Assembly (NCBI GenBank): GCA_029884335.1
Contig: JAOUIA010000009.1
Location: 1 to 64,000, forward strand
Reading direction: 5' to 3'
DNA: 64,000 bases
Source of the DNA: Betaproteobacteria bacterium
Lineage (GTDB): Bacteria; Pseudomonadota; Gammaproteobacteria; Burkholderiales; Casimicrobiaceae
The notes under the pieces are model-generated. The model did no database searches and was not told the origin of the DNA. It saw only the letters and a program-made list of their open reading frames with translations. The position numbers and the translations under genes are program-made. Positions within the stretch are counted from its first letter, which is position 1. Every line of letters begins with the position of its first letter. Shown piece by piece: positions 18,850 to 26,078 of the stretch.

Positions 18850-19503
18850 CTACCCGAGTTCGGCGTTCCCCGCCGGGGATGCCAATCCGAGCCGTGCCGG
18901 GTCGCCGCGGCCGCGCCGCGTGACCTGCGGCGGATCGACCGCCAGGTCGACGACCGTGGTGGGCTCGGCCGGGCAGGCTCCCGCGTCGAGCACCGCGTCC
19001 AGCCGCTTGCCCAACCGGTCGCGGATCTCCTCGGCGTCGTTGAGCGGCAGCGCGTCGCCGGGCAGCAGCAGCGTCGAGGAGAGGATCGGCTCGCCCAGCT
19101 CGTCGAGCAGCGCGCGCACCACCGGGTGCTCGGGAACGCGCACGCCCACCGTGCTGCGCTTGGGGTGCTGCAGCCGCCGCGGCACCTCGCGCGTGGCGGG
19201 CAGCAGGAACGTGAACGGTCCGGGAACGCCCTTCTTCACCATGCGGAACTGCCAGTTGTCCAGCCGCGCGAAGTGCCCCAGCTCCGCGAGATCGCGCAAC
19301 ACCAGCGTGAGGTGGTGCTCGAGTCCCACGCCGCGGATCAGGCGGATGCGCTGCGCGGCTTCGAAGTCGCCGAGCCGGCACCCCAGGGCGTACGAGGAGT
19401 CGGTCGGGTACGCGATCACGCCGCCGTCGCGCAGGATCGCGGCAGCCTGGCGCACGAGGCGCGGCTGCGGCGACACGGGGTGGACGGTGAAGAGTTGCGA
19501 CAA
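18850..19503 (-). CDS. Sua5/YciO/YrdC-family protein (threonylcarbamoyl-AMP synthase-like)
   Basis: 217 residues if started at the TTG at 19503 (LSQLFTVHPVSPQPRLVRQAAAIL), which matches YciO-type N-termini. The YrdC signature covers GGVIAYPTDSSYALGCRLGDFEA and the KKGVPGPFTFLLPAT segment. YrdC/Sua5 proteins make threonylcarbamoyl-AMP for tRNA t6A; the YciO branch is less well understood. The frame is open to ATGs at 19626 and 19653, but that extension is proline-rich and unlike the family. No Shine-Dalgarno precedes the TTG; instead a C-rich heptamer tract (G-rich on the plus strand) lies 5 bases upstream. Confidence 0.85.
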   Translation of the reverse strand: MSQLFTVHPVSPQPRLVRQAAAILRDGGVIAYPTDSSYALGCRLGDFEAAQRIRLIRGVGLEHHLTLVLRDLAELGHFARLDNWQFRMVKKGVPGPFTFLLPATREVPRRLQHPKRSTVGVRVPEHPVVRALLDELGEPILSSTLLLPGDALPLNDAEEIRDRLGKRLDAVLDAGACPAEPTTVVDLAVDPPQVTRRGRGDPARLGLASPAGNAELG

Positions 19504-19507
19504 CGCC

Positions 19508-19532
19508 GGGGTGGGGGGTGGGGGGTGGGGGG
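19508..19532 (+). repeat. Heptamer repeat TGGGGGG / G-quadruplex-forming tract
   Basis: On the plus strand the tract is G4-T-G6-T-G6-T-G6, four G-runs with single-T loops, an almost ideal parallel G-quadruplex sequence. It is also a 7-base tandem repeat (about 3.5 units). It lies just upstream of the TTG start of the YciO-like gene. A change of one unit would shift the reading frame of any translation entering from the ATGs at 19626/19653. Confidence 0.8.
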
Positions 19533-19653
19533 TGCCGGGCAAGCGCGCCCGATCGGGCGCCGGAGGATCAGGAAGGCGGGATGGTGGGCGGGGCGAGAGG
19601 GCCCGATCGGGCGGCAGCGCTATCATCGCGGGCAATTCTAACGTCGACAGCAC

Positions 19654-19987
19654 GGGCGCACTTCGCGTCAGGCACGCCGCATTGCGTCATGCACGCCCAC
19701 CCTTCACCCTTCACCCTTCCCCCCGTCATCCTCGAACCTCCGGCAGCTCCGCTCCGTCGTCGCCGTGGTCGGCGACCGGGAGCGGACCGCCAGGCGTTCC
19801 GGCACCGCCGCGACGTGGGCGAACCGGCGACCGCGACCACTCACAGGCCGGCCCGCTGCGTGCTGCCCCGCGTGATCCAGGCGTTCGCCGCCCGCGGGCT
19901 CGAGCCGAGCGAGTTGCTCACGGTCCTCGTCGCGCCGCGCCATGACCTGGCGGCCGTCGACGCGCTGCCCGGCAAGGGCGCCTCCCG
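19654..19987. other. Gap between divergent genes, no confident gene
   Basis: A plus-strand open frame ends at 19991 with VIQAFAARGLEPSELLTVLVAPRHDLAAVDALPGKGASR, and its stop overlaps the TTG start of the transporter (TTGA). The last 40 residues look protein-like, but the upstream part is low-complexity and lacks a convincing start, so I do not call a gene. It may be the 3' remnant of a lost gene. Two copies of a GCCCGATCGGGC-type palindrome lie just before it, near 19548 and 19600. Confidence 0.3.
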
Positions 19988-21220
19988 TTGACCGCGCCTG
20001 CGCGCGTCCCCGCGGGGCCGCCCCCGGCGCGGCGGCACTGGCCGCTGGCCGCACTGCTCGCGTCGCTGACGATGATCGGGCCGTTCGCCATCGACGCCTA
20101 CCTGCCGGCCTTCACCGCCATGCGCGACGAGTTCGGCGTCGCGCCGCTCGCGATCCAGCAGACGCTCTCGGCCTACCTGCTGGCCTTCGCGTTCATGCTG
20201 CTCTGGCACGGCGCGCTCGCCGACGCGTTCGGCCGGCGCGCCGTCGTGATGGTCGCGATGAGCGTGTTCGCGGTCGCCACGCTGGCCTGCGCGATCGCCG
20301 GCAACGTCGAGTCGCTGTGGCTCGCGCGCGCGCTGCAGGGCCTGTGCGCCGGCGCCCCGATGGTCGCGGGCCGCGCCATCATCCGCGACCGCTTCCACGG
20401 CGCCGAGGCGCAGAAGGTGATGTCGAAGGTGACGCTGATCTTCGGCCTGGCGCCGGCGATCGCGCCGGTGATCGGCGGATTCCTGCTCGAGGCGCACGGC
20501 TGGCGAGCGATCTTCTGGTTCGTGTTCGCCTTCGCGCTCGCGGCGCTGGCCTGGGCGTGGAGGTCGCTGCCCGAGACGCTCGCCCCCGACAGGCGCCAGC
20601 CGCTGCACCCGCGGGTGCAGCTGCACAACTACCGGCACGTCGTCGCCAAGCCGGACTTCCTTCTGCTCGCGATGATCCCGGCGCTCAACTTCTCAGGCTT
20701 CTTCATGTACGTCGCCGCGGCCCCCGTGTTCCTCGTCGAGCGGCTCGGCGTGTCGACGACGGGCTTCGCCTGGCTGTTCGTGCCGATGATCGGCGGCGTC
20801 ATGCTGGGCGCCTTCCTGTCGGGCCGCGTCGCCGACCACCGGACGCCGCGGCAGACGGTGAAGCTGGGCTTCCTGTTCCTTTTCTCCGGCGCTGCCCTGC
20901 AACTGGCTGCCGCGCTGTTCGCGCCGCCGCACGTCGCCTGGCACGTGCTGCCGATCGCCGTGTACACGGTGGGCTCGGCGATCGTCATGCCCAGCGCGAC
21001 TTTGCTGCTCCTCGACCTGTTTCCCGCCAACCGCGGCCTCGCCGCCTCGCTGCAGGGATTCCTGCAGTTCTCGCTCTCGGCGCTGACCGCGGGTACGATT
21101 GCACCCCTGCTCGCCGTTTCGCTTCCCGCGCTCGCGCTGGGGATGGCCGGATTCGTCGCCGCCTCGTTCGCGCTCTGGCTCGTCTACCAGCGCCGCGCGC
21201 CGCAAGGACCCGCCGCATGA
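19988..21220 (+). CDS. Bcr/CflA-family drug/proton antiporter (MFS)
   Basis: 410 residues, 12 transmembrane helices by inspection. The N-terminal TM1 MIGPFAIDAYLPAFTAM and the loop LADAFGRRAVVMVAM (motif A) are characteristic of DHA1 Bcr/CflA exporters, as is WRAIFWF in the middle. It likely exports toxic small molecules in exchange for protons. The start is a TTG at 19988, overlapping an upstream frame as TTGA. The stop overlaps the next gene by 4 bases, so it is cotranscribed with the DUF192 protein. Confidence 0.9.
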   Translation: MTAPARVPAGPPPARRHWPLAALLASLTMIGPFAIDAYLPAFTAMRDEFGVAPLAIQQTLSAYLLAFAFMLLWHGALADAFGRRAVVMVAMSVFAVATLACAIAGNVESLWLARALQGLCAGAPMVAGRAIIRDRFHGAEAQKVMSKVTLIFGLAPAIAPVIGGFLLEAHGWRAIFWFVFAFALAALAWAWRSLPETLAPDRRQPLHPRVQLHNYRHVVAKPDFLLLAMIPALNFSGFFMYVAAAPVFLVERLGVSTTGFAWLFVPMIGGVMLGAFLSGRVADHRTPRQTVKLGFLFLFSGAALQLAAALFAPPHVAWHVLPIAVYTVGSAIVMPSATLLLLDLFPANRGLAASLQGFLQFSLSALTAGTIAPLLAVSLPALALGMAGFVAASFALWLVYQRRAPQGPAA

Positions 21221-21678
21221 AGTCGCTCGCCCTTTTCCTCCTCACGCTGCCGCTGGCGCTCGCCGTCCCCCCTGCCGTCGCGCAGCCGGGCAAGCCGAAC
21301 ACGGGCCTGCCGGTCGTGAAGCTCACCATCGCCGGGCACGCGCTCGCCGCCGAGGTTGCCACGACCGACGCGCAGGTCCGCACCGGGCTCATGTTTCGTT
21401 TCAGCCTCGCGCCGGACAGCGGCATGCTGTTCGTGTACTCGACGCCGCAGCCGATGGCGTTCTGGATGCGCAACACCTACGTGCCACTTTCGATCGCGTT
21501 CATCGCCGCCGACGGCCGCATCATCAACATCGAGGACATGGCACCGCTCGACGAACGCCTGAAGTTCTCGACCGCGCCCGCGCTCTACGCGCTGGAAATG
21601 CGCAAGGGCTGGTTCGCGCAGAAGGGCATCCGCGCCGGGGCGAAGGTCGAAGGACTGCCGCCGGCGTCGCGCGAGTAG
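21217..21678 (+). CDS. DUF192-family exported protein
   Basis: 153 residues. The signal peptide is MKSLALFLLTLPLALAVPPAVA. The DUF192 core is QVRTGLMFRFSLAPDSGMLFVYSTPQPMAFWMRNTYVPLSIAFIAADGRIINIEDMAPLDE; the FWMRNTYVPLSIAFI stretch is the family hallmark. Function is unknown; the fold is a small beta-barrel found alone or next to cold-shock genes. The start ATG overlaps the transporter stop (ATGA), and the antiporter gene begins 4 bases downstream. Confidence 0.92.
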   Translation: MKSLALFLLTLPLALAVPPAVAQPGKPNTGLPVVKLTIAGHALAAEVATTDAQVRTGLMFRFSLAPDSGMLFVYSTPQPMAFWMRNTYVPLSIAFIAADGRIINIEDMAPLDERLKFSTAPALYALEMRKGWFAQKGIRAGAKVEGLPPASRE

Positions 21679-21682
21679 CCCC

Positions 21683-22768
21683 GTGGCCGCGCCCGCTTCA
21701 CTCGGCCTGCCGCGCTGGACGTTGGCCGCGCCCGCGGCGGCGTGGCTCGCGCTCGCGCTGCCCGGAGCGGGCGGCGGCCTGGCCGCGCTGGCGATGGCCG
21801 CCGCGCTGGTCGCCGGCGTGCTCGCCGCCGTGCACCACGCGGAGGTCGTCGCGCACCGCGTCGGCGAGCCGTTCGGCACGCTGATCCTGGCCATCGCGGT
21901 GACGGTGATCGAGGCCTCGCTCATCGTCTCCCTGATGCTGGCCGGCGGCCCAGCGACGTCGGCGCTCGCGCGCGACACCGTGTTCGCCGCCGTGATGATC
22001 ATCCTGAACGGCATCGTCGGGCTGTGCCTGCTCTGGGGCGGCTCGCACCACCACGAGCAGCAGTTCTCCCTGCAGGGCGCGGCCGCCTCGCTCACCACGC
22101 TGGCGGCGATCGTGGTCCTCGCGCTGGTGCTGCCGAACTACCTGACGACCGCCCTGGGCCCGGTCTACTCGCTGAGCCAGCTCGTGTTCATCGCCATCGT
22201 GTCGTTGATCCTGTATGGCGCGTTCGTGTTCGTGCAGACGGTGCGGCACCGCGACTACTTCCTGCCGCAGCACGCCGCGTCCAGCGAAGCGCATCACGCG
22301 CCGCCGCCCGCGAATCGCACCGCGCTGGCGAGCCTCGCGCTGCTCATGGTGTGCCTCGGCGCGGTCGTCCTGCTCGCAAAGGCGCTTTCGCCGGCGCTGG
22401 AAAGGGCGGTCGCCACCGCGGGCGCGCCGGCCGCGCTGGTCGGCGTGATCATCGCCGCCGTCGTGCTGCTGCCCGAGGGACTCGCCGCGCTGCGCGCAGC
22501 GCGCGCCGACCGCCTGCAGACCAGCCTCAACCTCGCGCTCGGCTCGGCGCTGGCCACGATCGGGCTCACGATTCCCGTCGTGGCCGTCACCTCGATCCTG
22601 CTCGGCTTCCCGCTGACGCTGGGCATCGACGGCCGCTCGACCGTGCTGCTGCTGCTGTCGCTGTTCGTGACCAGCCTCTCGCTGTCCACCGGGCGCACGA
22701 CGGTGCTGCAGGGGACGATCCTGCTCGTGCTCTTCGCCGTCTACCTCTTCACGTCGGTCGTGCCGTGA
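21683..22768 (+). CDS. chaA: Calcium/proton antiporter, ChaA-like (CaCA superfamily)
   Basis: 361 residues, about 11 helices. The two acidic alpha-repeats are visible as GTLILAIAVTVIEASLIVSLML (residues about 65-86) and LLPEGLAALRAARADRLQTSLNLALGSALATIGLTIPVVA (about 265-304). A histidine-rich loop (GGSHHHEQQF, then HAASSEAHHAPPP) lies on the soluble side. It would expel Ca2+ or Na+/K+ in exchange for protons. The start is GTG at 21683, 4 bases after the DUF192 gene. It ends 3 bases from the convergent sppA stop. Confidence 0.9.
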   Translation: MAAPASLGLPRWTLAAPAAAWLALALPGAGGGLAALAMAAALVAGVLAAVHHAEVVAHRVGEPFGTLILAIAVTVIEASLIVSLMLAGGPATSALARDTVFAAVMIILNGIVGLCLLWGGSHHHEQQFSLQGAAASLTTLAAIVVLALVLPNYLTTALGPVYSLSQLVFIAIVSLILYGAFVFVQTVRHRDYFLPQHAASSEAHHAPPPANRTALASLALLMVCLGAVVLLAKALSPALERAVATAGAPAALVGVIIAAVVLLPEGLAALRAARADRLQTSLNLALGSALATIGLTIPVVAVTSILLGFPLTLGIDGRSTVLLLLSLFVTSLSLSTGRTTVLQGTILLVLFAVYLFTSVVP

Positions 22769-22771
22769 TGC

Positions 22772-23707
22772 TCAGCGCAACCGGGGGGAGCGAAGCCCGA
22801 TGCCGGACCACTGCGCGAGCGCGGTGCCCAGCCGGCGCGACAGCCGGTCGGCGAGGTTCTCGTCCGGCGTGAAGTCGACCAGCTCCGGCGCCTGGATCAC
22901 GTCGCGCGCCACCGAGTGCGCCGAGCCCAGCGCGTCGGCGAGGCCGAGCTCGATCGCCCGCGCACCGGTCCACACCAGCCCGGAGTAGAGGTCGGGCGAT
23001 TCCTTCAGGCGCGCGCCGCGGCCGTCGCGCACGACGCCGATGAACTGCTCGTGCACCTCGTTCAGCATCTTCCCGATGTGCGCGACGTCCTCGGGCTTCT
23101 GCGGCTGGAAGGGGTCGAGAAACGCCTTGTTCTTGCCGGCCGCGATCACGCGCCGCTCGACGCCGAGCTTGTCGATCGCCCCGGTGAAGCCGAAGCCGGA
23201 CATGATCACGCCGATCGAGCCGACGATGCTCGCCTTGTCGACGTAGATGCGGTCGGCGGCCGCGGCGATGTAGTAGCCCCCCGACGCGGCCATGTCCTCG
23301 ACCACCGCGTGCGCCGGCTTGTCCGGGTGCTTCGCGCGCAAGCGCTTCAGCTCGTCGTGGATCTGGCCCGCCTGCACGGGGCTGCCGCCCGGGCTGTTGA
23401 TGACCACCAGCACGCCGGCGACCTTCGGGTACTCGAACGCCTGCTTGAGCGAGTCGACGACCGCCTCGGCGTTCGCGCGCTCGCCGCGGTCGATCTCGCC
23501 GTCGATGCGCACGACCGCCGTGCACTTGTCGAGGCAGACCTTGTGCCCCAGCCCGGAGGCGGCGAAGAGCGACACGCACACGAGCAGGACCAGCGCGACG
23601 GCGACGAAGCGCCAGAAGTTGCCCCAGCGGCGAGTGCGGCGCCTCTCGGCCACGACGTCCTCGGCGAGCTTCGCCAGCACATCGCGTTCCCAGTTCTCTT
23701 CGGCCAT
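22772..23707 (-). CDS. sppA: Signal peptide peptidase SppA (S49)
   Basis: 311 residues, single-domain S49 peptidase. An N-terminal membrane anchor spans about residues 30-52 (FWRFVAVALVLLVCVSLFAASGL). The nucleophile is Ser in DMAASGGYYIAAAADRIY, and the general base Lys is in AAGKNKAFLDPFQPQ. It degrades signal peptides left in the membrane. It is normally preceded in betaproteobacteria by a Rieske-protein gene; here only a 31-codon remnant is found (23744-23839). Confidence 0.93.
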   Translation of the reverse strand: MAEENWERDVLAKLAEDVVAERRRTRRWGNFWRFVAVALVLLVCVSLFAASGLGHKVCLDKCTAVVRIDGEIDRGERANAEAVVDSLKQAFEYPKVAGVLVVINSPGGSPVQAGQIHDELKRLRAKHPDKPAHAVVEDMAASGGYYIAAAADRIYVDKASIVGSIGVIMSGFGFTGAIDKLGVERRVIAAGKNKAFLDPFQPQKPEDVAHIGKMLNEVHEQFIGVVRDGRGARLKESPDLYSGLVWTGARAIELGLADALGSAHSVARDVIQAPELVDFTPDENLADRLSRRLGTALAQWSGIGLRSPRLR

Positions 23708-23743
23708 CGTCGTCTTCGGCGGGAGTCGTCGGATCCCGCGAGT

Positions 23744-23839
23744 CTACCCGTCCCCGGCCGCGACGATCGCACCAACGCGCTCGGCTACGAAGCGCACGCC
23801 GGCACCGCGCTCGGCGGGGTCCTCCGAGCGCGCGATCAC
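23744..23839 (-). pseudogene. Truncated 5' remnant of a Rieske [2Fe-2S] protein gene
   Basis: A GTG at 23839 overlaps the gph stop as GTGA and encodes 31 residues, ending GVRFVAERVGAIVAAGDG. The start resembles Rieske-ferredoxin N-termini (ICxSxxLxxxGxGVRFxVxxxG) that sit in exactly this place between gph and sppA in betaproteobacteria. The cluster-binding C-x-H/C-x-x-H half is absent, and nothing like it follows before sppA. I read this as a deleted gene; the identification rests on position and a short match. Confidence 0.45.
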
Positions 23840-24513
23840 GCGTTCGACGCCAGCCACGAACGCAGCTCCGCGACCGAGTGGACCGTGGCCAGCGGCGCGA
23901 GCGCCGCAAGCCCTTCCGGCTCGTGCGCGCCGTAGGCGACGGCGACGGCGCTCGCCCGGGCGCCGCGCGCCACCTCGAGGTCGTGCGTGGTGTCCCCGAT
24001 CATCAGCGTGCGCGACGGCCCGACGCCGAGCTGGTCCATCAGGTACAGCAGCATGTCCGGATGCGGCTTGGGCCGGCCCTCGTCGGCGCAGCGCGTGGCG
24101 TGGAAGCGGCCCTCGAGCGCGTGGGCGGCGAGCGCGCGGTCGAGGCCCTTCCGCGTCTTTCCCGTGGCAACGGCGAGCAGGTAGCCCGCAGCGGCGAGGT
24201 CGTCGAGCAGCTCGCGCGCGCCGTCGAACAGCGGGATGTGCGGGTCGCGCGCCAGGTAGTGGTCGCGGTAGCGCGCCGAGAGCTCGGGGTAGCGATCGAC
24301 GGGGAGGTCGGGCGCCACGAGGTTCAGCGCGTCGCGCAGCCCCAGACCGATCACGTAGCGAGCCGAGGCGTCGTCGGGCACCGGTTCGCCGAGGTCGCGG
24401 CACGCGTCCTGCAGGCAGGTCGCGATCGCCGCAGTGGAGTCGACCAGCGTCCCGTCCCAGTCGAAGACGATCAGGCCGAAGCGGCGCACTGAGCGGTCAG
24501 GCGGCGGGACCAT
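23836..24513 (-). CDS. gph: HAD-family phosphoglycolate phosphatase
   Basis: 225 residues. HAD motif I is VFDWDGTLVDS (nucleophile Asp and Asp+2). Motif II Thr/Ser is in VATGKTRKGLDRAL. Motif III Lys is in CADEGRPKPHPDML, and motif IV is TLMIGDTTHDLEVARGA. It probably hydrolyses 2-phosphoglycolate, though HAD specificity is broad. It overlaps rluC by 17 bases upstream and the Rieske remnant downstream, so the set is one operon. Confidence 0.88.
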   Translation of the reverse strand: MVPPPDRSVRRFGLIVFDWDGTLVDSTAAIATCLQDACRDLGEPVPDDASARYVIGLGLRDALNLVAPDLPVDRYPELSARYRDHYLARDPHIPLFDGARELLDDLAAAGYLLAVATGKTRKGLDRALAAHALEGRFHATRCADEGRPKPHPDMLLYLMDQLGVGPSRTLMIGDTTHDLEVARGARASAVAVAYGAHEPEGLAALAPLATVHSVAELRSWLASNA

Positions 24514-25456
24514 CGAGCGCGGCGAGGAAGCCGGCGAGATCCGGCGGCAGCGGCGATTCGAGCGCGATCGGCGCCCCTGTCAGCGGGTGGTCGAAAGCGA
24601 GCCGCCAGGCGTGCAGGAACATGCGCTTCAGGCCCGCCTTCGCGAGCTCGCGGTTCCACGCGAAGTCGCCGTACTTGTCGTCGCCCGCCAGCGGGAAGCC
24701 GAGCGAGGTCAGGTGCACGCGGATCTGGTGGGTGCGCCCGGTGTGCAGTTCCGCCTCGAGCAGCGCGAGCGGCGGCGCGCGGTCGCGCCAGACCTGCCGG
24801 CGGTGGAACACGGTGACCGCCTCGCGCCCCCCCTCCTCGTCGACGCGCACGCGCCGCTCGCCGGAGGTCGTGGCGAACTTGTGCAGGGCGAGGCGCACGG
24901 TGCGCTTCTCGTCGCGCCAGCGGCCGCGCACGAGCACGAGATAGCGCTTGGCCACGCGCCCCTCGCGCAGCGCCGCGTGCAGCGCGGTCAGCGCCGGGCG
25001 CTTCTTGGCCACGACCAGCAGTCCCGAAGTCTCGCGATCGAGCCGGTGGACGAGTTCGAGGAATCCCGCGCCGGGGCGCGTAGCGCGCAGCGTCTCGATG
25101 AGGCCGTGCGCGATCCCGCTGCCGCCGTGGACGGCCAGCCCCGAGGGCTTGTCGACGACCAGCAGGGCTTCGTCCTCGTAGACGATCGGCGGGGCCGCCG
25201 AGGCCGGCAGCCGGCGCGGCGCGCCGGGAGACGCGGTGCGGATGGGCGGGACGCGGACGCGGTCGCCCGCGGCGAGCCGCGCCTCAGGCCCGACCCGCTT
25301 GCCGTTGAGGCGCACCTCGCCCGAGCGGAGGATCCGGTAGACGTGGCTCTTGGGGACGCCCTTGAGGGTCCGGCAGAGGAAGTTGTCGATGCGCTGGCCG
25401 GCCGACTCCTCGCCGATCGCCAGCTGACTGGCCGAATCCTTGCTTAACCCGTTCAT
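24497..25456 (-). CDS. rluC: 23S rRNA pseudouridine synthase C
   Basis: 319 residues. An N-terminal S4 domain (GQRIDNFLCRTLKGVPKSHVYRILRSGEVRLNGKRV) is followed by the RluA-type catalytic domain with Asp in LVHRLDRETSGLLVVAKK. RluC modifies U955, U2504 and U2580 of 23S rRNA. The ATG at 25456 gives MNGLSKDSASQLAIGEESAGQRID. It is divergent from rne, the same arrangement as in E. coli. Confidence 0.95.
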   Translation of the reverse strand: MNGLSKDSASQLAIGEESAGQRIDNFLCRTLKGVPKSHVYRILRSGEVRLNGKRVGPEARLAAGDRVRVPPIRTASPGAPRRLPASAAPPIVYEDEALLVVDKPSGLAVHGGSGIAHGLIETLRATRPGAGFLELVHRLDRETSGLLVVAKKRPALTALHAALREGRVAKRYLVLVRGRWRDEKRTVRLALHKFATTSGERRVRVDEEGGREAVTVFHRRQVWRDRAPPLALLEAELHTGRTHQIRVHLTSLGFPLAGDDKYGDFAWNRELAKAGLKRMFLHAWRLAFDHPLTGAPIALESPLPPDLAGFLAALDGPAA

Positions 25457-25467
25457 TCGGTTACAAT
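25440..25467 (+). promoter_or_regulatory. Candidate sigma-70 promoter for rne
   Basis: TTGCTT (25440-25445), 16-base spacer, TACAAT (25462-25467; 5/6 to the -10 consensus). It overlaps the first codons of rluC on the other strand. Transcription from about 25474 would give rne an approximately 605-nt leader. The weak -35 lowers certainty. Confidence 0.45.
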
Positions 25468-26078
25468 TCGGCCGCGACCCCGATTTCCGTGCAGCCTTCC
25501 CCGGGAAGGCGCCGATCGATCGGGGCTCGCCCGCCTGCCCGCGCATTCGGCGGGACGAGGTGTGGAGGCAGTACCGCCGGTTACGTCGCTCACCGGCCGG
25601 GGCATCGGACCCCGGGGAAGTAGCGATACTAAAGGATTGGCGCAGTCCCCGCACCGCCCGTGACCGGTACTTGGCGGCGACGACGCGGCGAACTGCGCGG
25701 CACCGACAGCAAAGCGAGCGTCCCGCCCGACAACCATGCCGGCCGCCGTCAGCGCACATTGCGCCGCGGCCCGCGACCGAGTCGACGAGGCGCCCGAACG
25801 ACGAGTCCGCAGCGACCGACCAAGCACGACCTGGCGCCCCGCGAGGGGCAGCCGCGACGATCGAGCCCACGTTGCCCACACCGCGCACCCGTTCGACCCA
25901 GGACTCCGCGAGCCACCGCCCGCGGGGACCCCGGCTTTGCTGGAGTCCGGCCGCGTAGCGCAGTTCCGTCCGCAGCAAGGCAGCTGACGCCGCGCCTTCC
26001 GGGCCGGCCGCTGTCACCGTCGCCCGCCGCTTCGCCGGCAGGCCGTGCGCGAGGACCCTGACGCCGAGGGAACCCCGC
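25468..26078 (+). other. Long 5' leader of rne, no gene
   Basis: About 610 bases separate rluC from rne. No ORF here resembles a protein. In E. coli the 361-nt rne leader lets RNase E down-regulate its own mRNA; a longer leader in the same position suggests the same kind of feedback. A GAGGG sequence about 8 bases before the rne ATG is the likely ribosome-binding site. I did not resolve a specific conserved hairpin. Confidence 0.4.

Noticed and set aside
19518-19991. Plus-strand ORF before the Bcr/CflA transporter
   Set aside because: Only the last 40 residues look protein-like. There is no credible start, and it runs through the G-rich heptamer tract.
23836-24513. A Rieske or other gene read through gph in the alternative frame
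   Set aside because: The HAD motifs are clear in the annotated frame; only the short stub after its stop resembles a Rieske start.
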